From Chromatiales bacterium (GTDB taxonomy: Bacteria > Pseudomonadota > Gammaproteobacteria > UBA6429 > Thiohalophilaceae): a DNA stretch of 5,858 nt. This document shows positions 5,091 to 5,858 of the stretch, piece by piece. The notes under the pieces are model-generated. The model was not told the origin of the DNA. It did no database searches and saw only the letters and a program-made list of their open reading frames with translations. Each line of letters begins with the position of its first letter. Within the stretch, counting starts at the first letter, position 1. The stretch is taken from NCBI GenBank assembly GCA_027001895.1, contig JALTLP010000125.1:1-5858 (forward strand), written 5' to 3'. Both the position numbers and the translations under genes were made by a program.

Positions 5091-5858
5091 ATGAAGTTTT
5101 CTGATTACCGCGCACAAGGGCTTGTGTCGCTTGGGTTGGTTATTGCCGCTGTGTTTTTCTCACCAATAAGTGTTGCTGCTACTGACAAAAATACCATCAG
5201 CTGGGCAGGTTGTGGTATTTCGAAAAAAGCTTTTATGAAAGAAATATCCAAAGCTTACGAAAAGAAAACCGGTATCAAGATTAAATTAAATGGCGGAGGT
5301 GCAACACGTGGGATCCGTGATGCCGCCACATTAAAAATGGATCTCGGTGGTTCCTGCCGAATGAGTCTGCCTGAAGTTGATCGTACCGAACTCTATGCTT
5401 CTCTTCACCCCGTCGCCTGGGATGCTCTGGCCATTATTGTAAACAAGAAAAATCCGGTTAACAGTCTGTCAACAAAACAAATCAAGGCCATTTATACCGG
5501 TAAAATCACTAACTGGAAACAGGTAGGCGGCAACAATGCACCGATCCATTTATATGTTCGCCGTGGCACCATATCCGGTGTTGGTTATGCTATTCGCCAG
5601 TATATTTTCAAAGACCGTTATAAGAAGTTTAAAACCAAATCAAAATACATAACCCGTTCATCCGGGCCACTGGAAAAGGCGGTAGTTAAAGACCGTTACG
5701 CAATGGGCATTACCGGTATCAGTAGTGCGCGTAAACGCAATGTAAAAATTATTGGTTTTGATGGCAAGATCCCTTCGTATAAGAATGTTGCACAAGGCAA
5801 GTACTCTTTATATCGGCCACTCTATCTTGTAACCAACCCGTCACCATCGAAAAAAGTT
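5091..5858 (+). CDS. Exported phosphate-binding-type (PstS-like) solute-binding protein, 3' end missing
   Basis: The first 256 codons of an open frame that runs off the window. Residues 1-30 form a signal peptide with a hydrophobic core at 10-23 and a likely cleavage after VAA. The mature part fits the PBP-like (PstS/phosphate ABC binding) family: TISWAGCGIS near the start, NGGGATRGIRDAA at 67-79, DLGGSCR at 84-90 in place of the usual 'DIG..SR' ligand loop, HPVAWDALAIIVNKKNPVNSLSTKQIKAIYTGKITNWKQVGG in the middle, and YAMGITGIS further on. These proteins bind phosphate or a related oxyanion in the periplasm. No pstCAB genes are seen upstream; any downstream are out of view. C41 and C89 could form a disulfide; C89 sits in the ligand loop. 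The start is supported by GAAGGG 8 bases upstream, which lies in a hairpin. Phosphate as ligand is not proven. Confidence 0.88.
   Translation, partial: MKFSDYRAQGLVSLGLVIAAVFFSPISVAATDKNTISWAGCGISKKAFMKEISKAYEKKTGIKIKLNGGGATRGIRDAATLKMDLGGSCRMSLPEVDRTELYASLHPVAWDALAIIVNKKNPVNSLSTKQIKAIYTGKITNWKQVGGNNAPIHLYVRRGTISGVGYAIRQYIFKDRYKKFKTKSKYITRSSGPLEKAVVKDRYAMGITGISSARKRNVKIIGFDGKIPSYKNVAQGKYSLYRPLYLVTNPSPSKKV

Overview
The window looks like chromosomal DNA of a gammaproteobacterium. The main reason is an E. coli-type (class I) glutamate-cysteine ligase gene of full length. The DNA is moderately AT-rich, has good Shine-Dalgarno sites, and carries a perfect FNR-type operator. Genus cannot be named from the sequence alone. 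No rRNA, tRNA, CRISPR array, insertion sequence or phage gene is seen.

Layout. Two gene pairs on the minus strand fill the left two thirds. gshA (631-2202) is followed downstream by a small exported thioredoxin-fold protein (15-527); both serve thiol redox chemistry and are probably co-transcribed. A 308-base spacer (2203-2510) separates gshA from the next pair. It holds an intrinsic terminator for the pair to its right, a degenerate tandem repeat with hairpins, and the gshA promoter region. The second pair is a MerR-type DNA-binding protein (3426-3899) followed by a Soj-like ParA ATPase (2511-3323), 102 bases apart and apparently one operon. On the plus strand follow an exported SUMF1/FGE-fold protein (4123-4947) and an exported phosphate-binding-type (PstS-like) solute-binding protein that runs off the window (5091-5858).

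The most interesting part is the merR-parA pair with its control region (3900-4020). A perfect FNR box (TTGAT-N4-ATCAA) is centred about 42 bases upstream of the start predicted by a consensus TATAAT -10 element that has no recognisable -35. This is the geometry of a class II FNR-activated promoter, so the pair is predicted to be switched on under low oxygen (or by a Dnr/NO-type regulator). Beyond the box lie nested inverted repeats on roughly helically phased A-tracts, a candidate site for the MerR protein itself. There is no parB gene beside this parA. The MerR-like protein has no cysteine when started at its likely ATG, so it does not look like a thiol or metal sensor; it may be the DNA-binding partner of the ATPase. 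This reading is inference.

On the plus-strand side, the SUMF1-fold protein lacks the two active-site cysteines of true formylglycine-generating enzymes. The solute-binding protein gene has a leader hairpin that buries its Shine-Dalgarno sequence.
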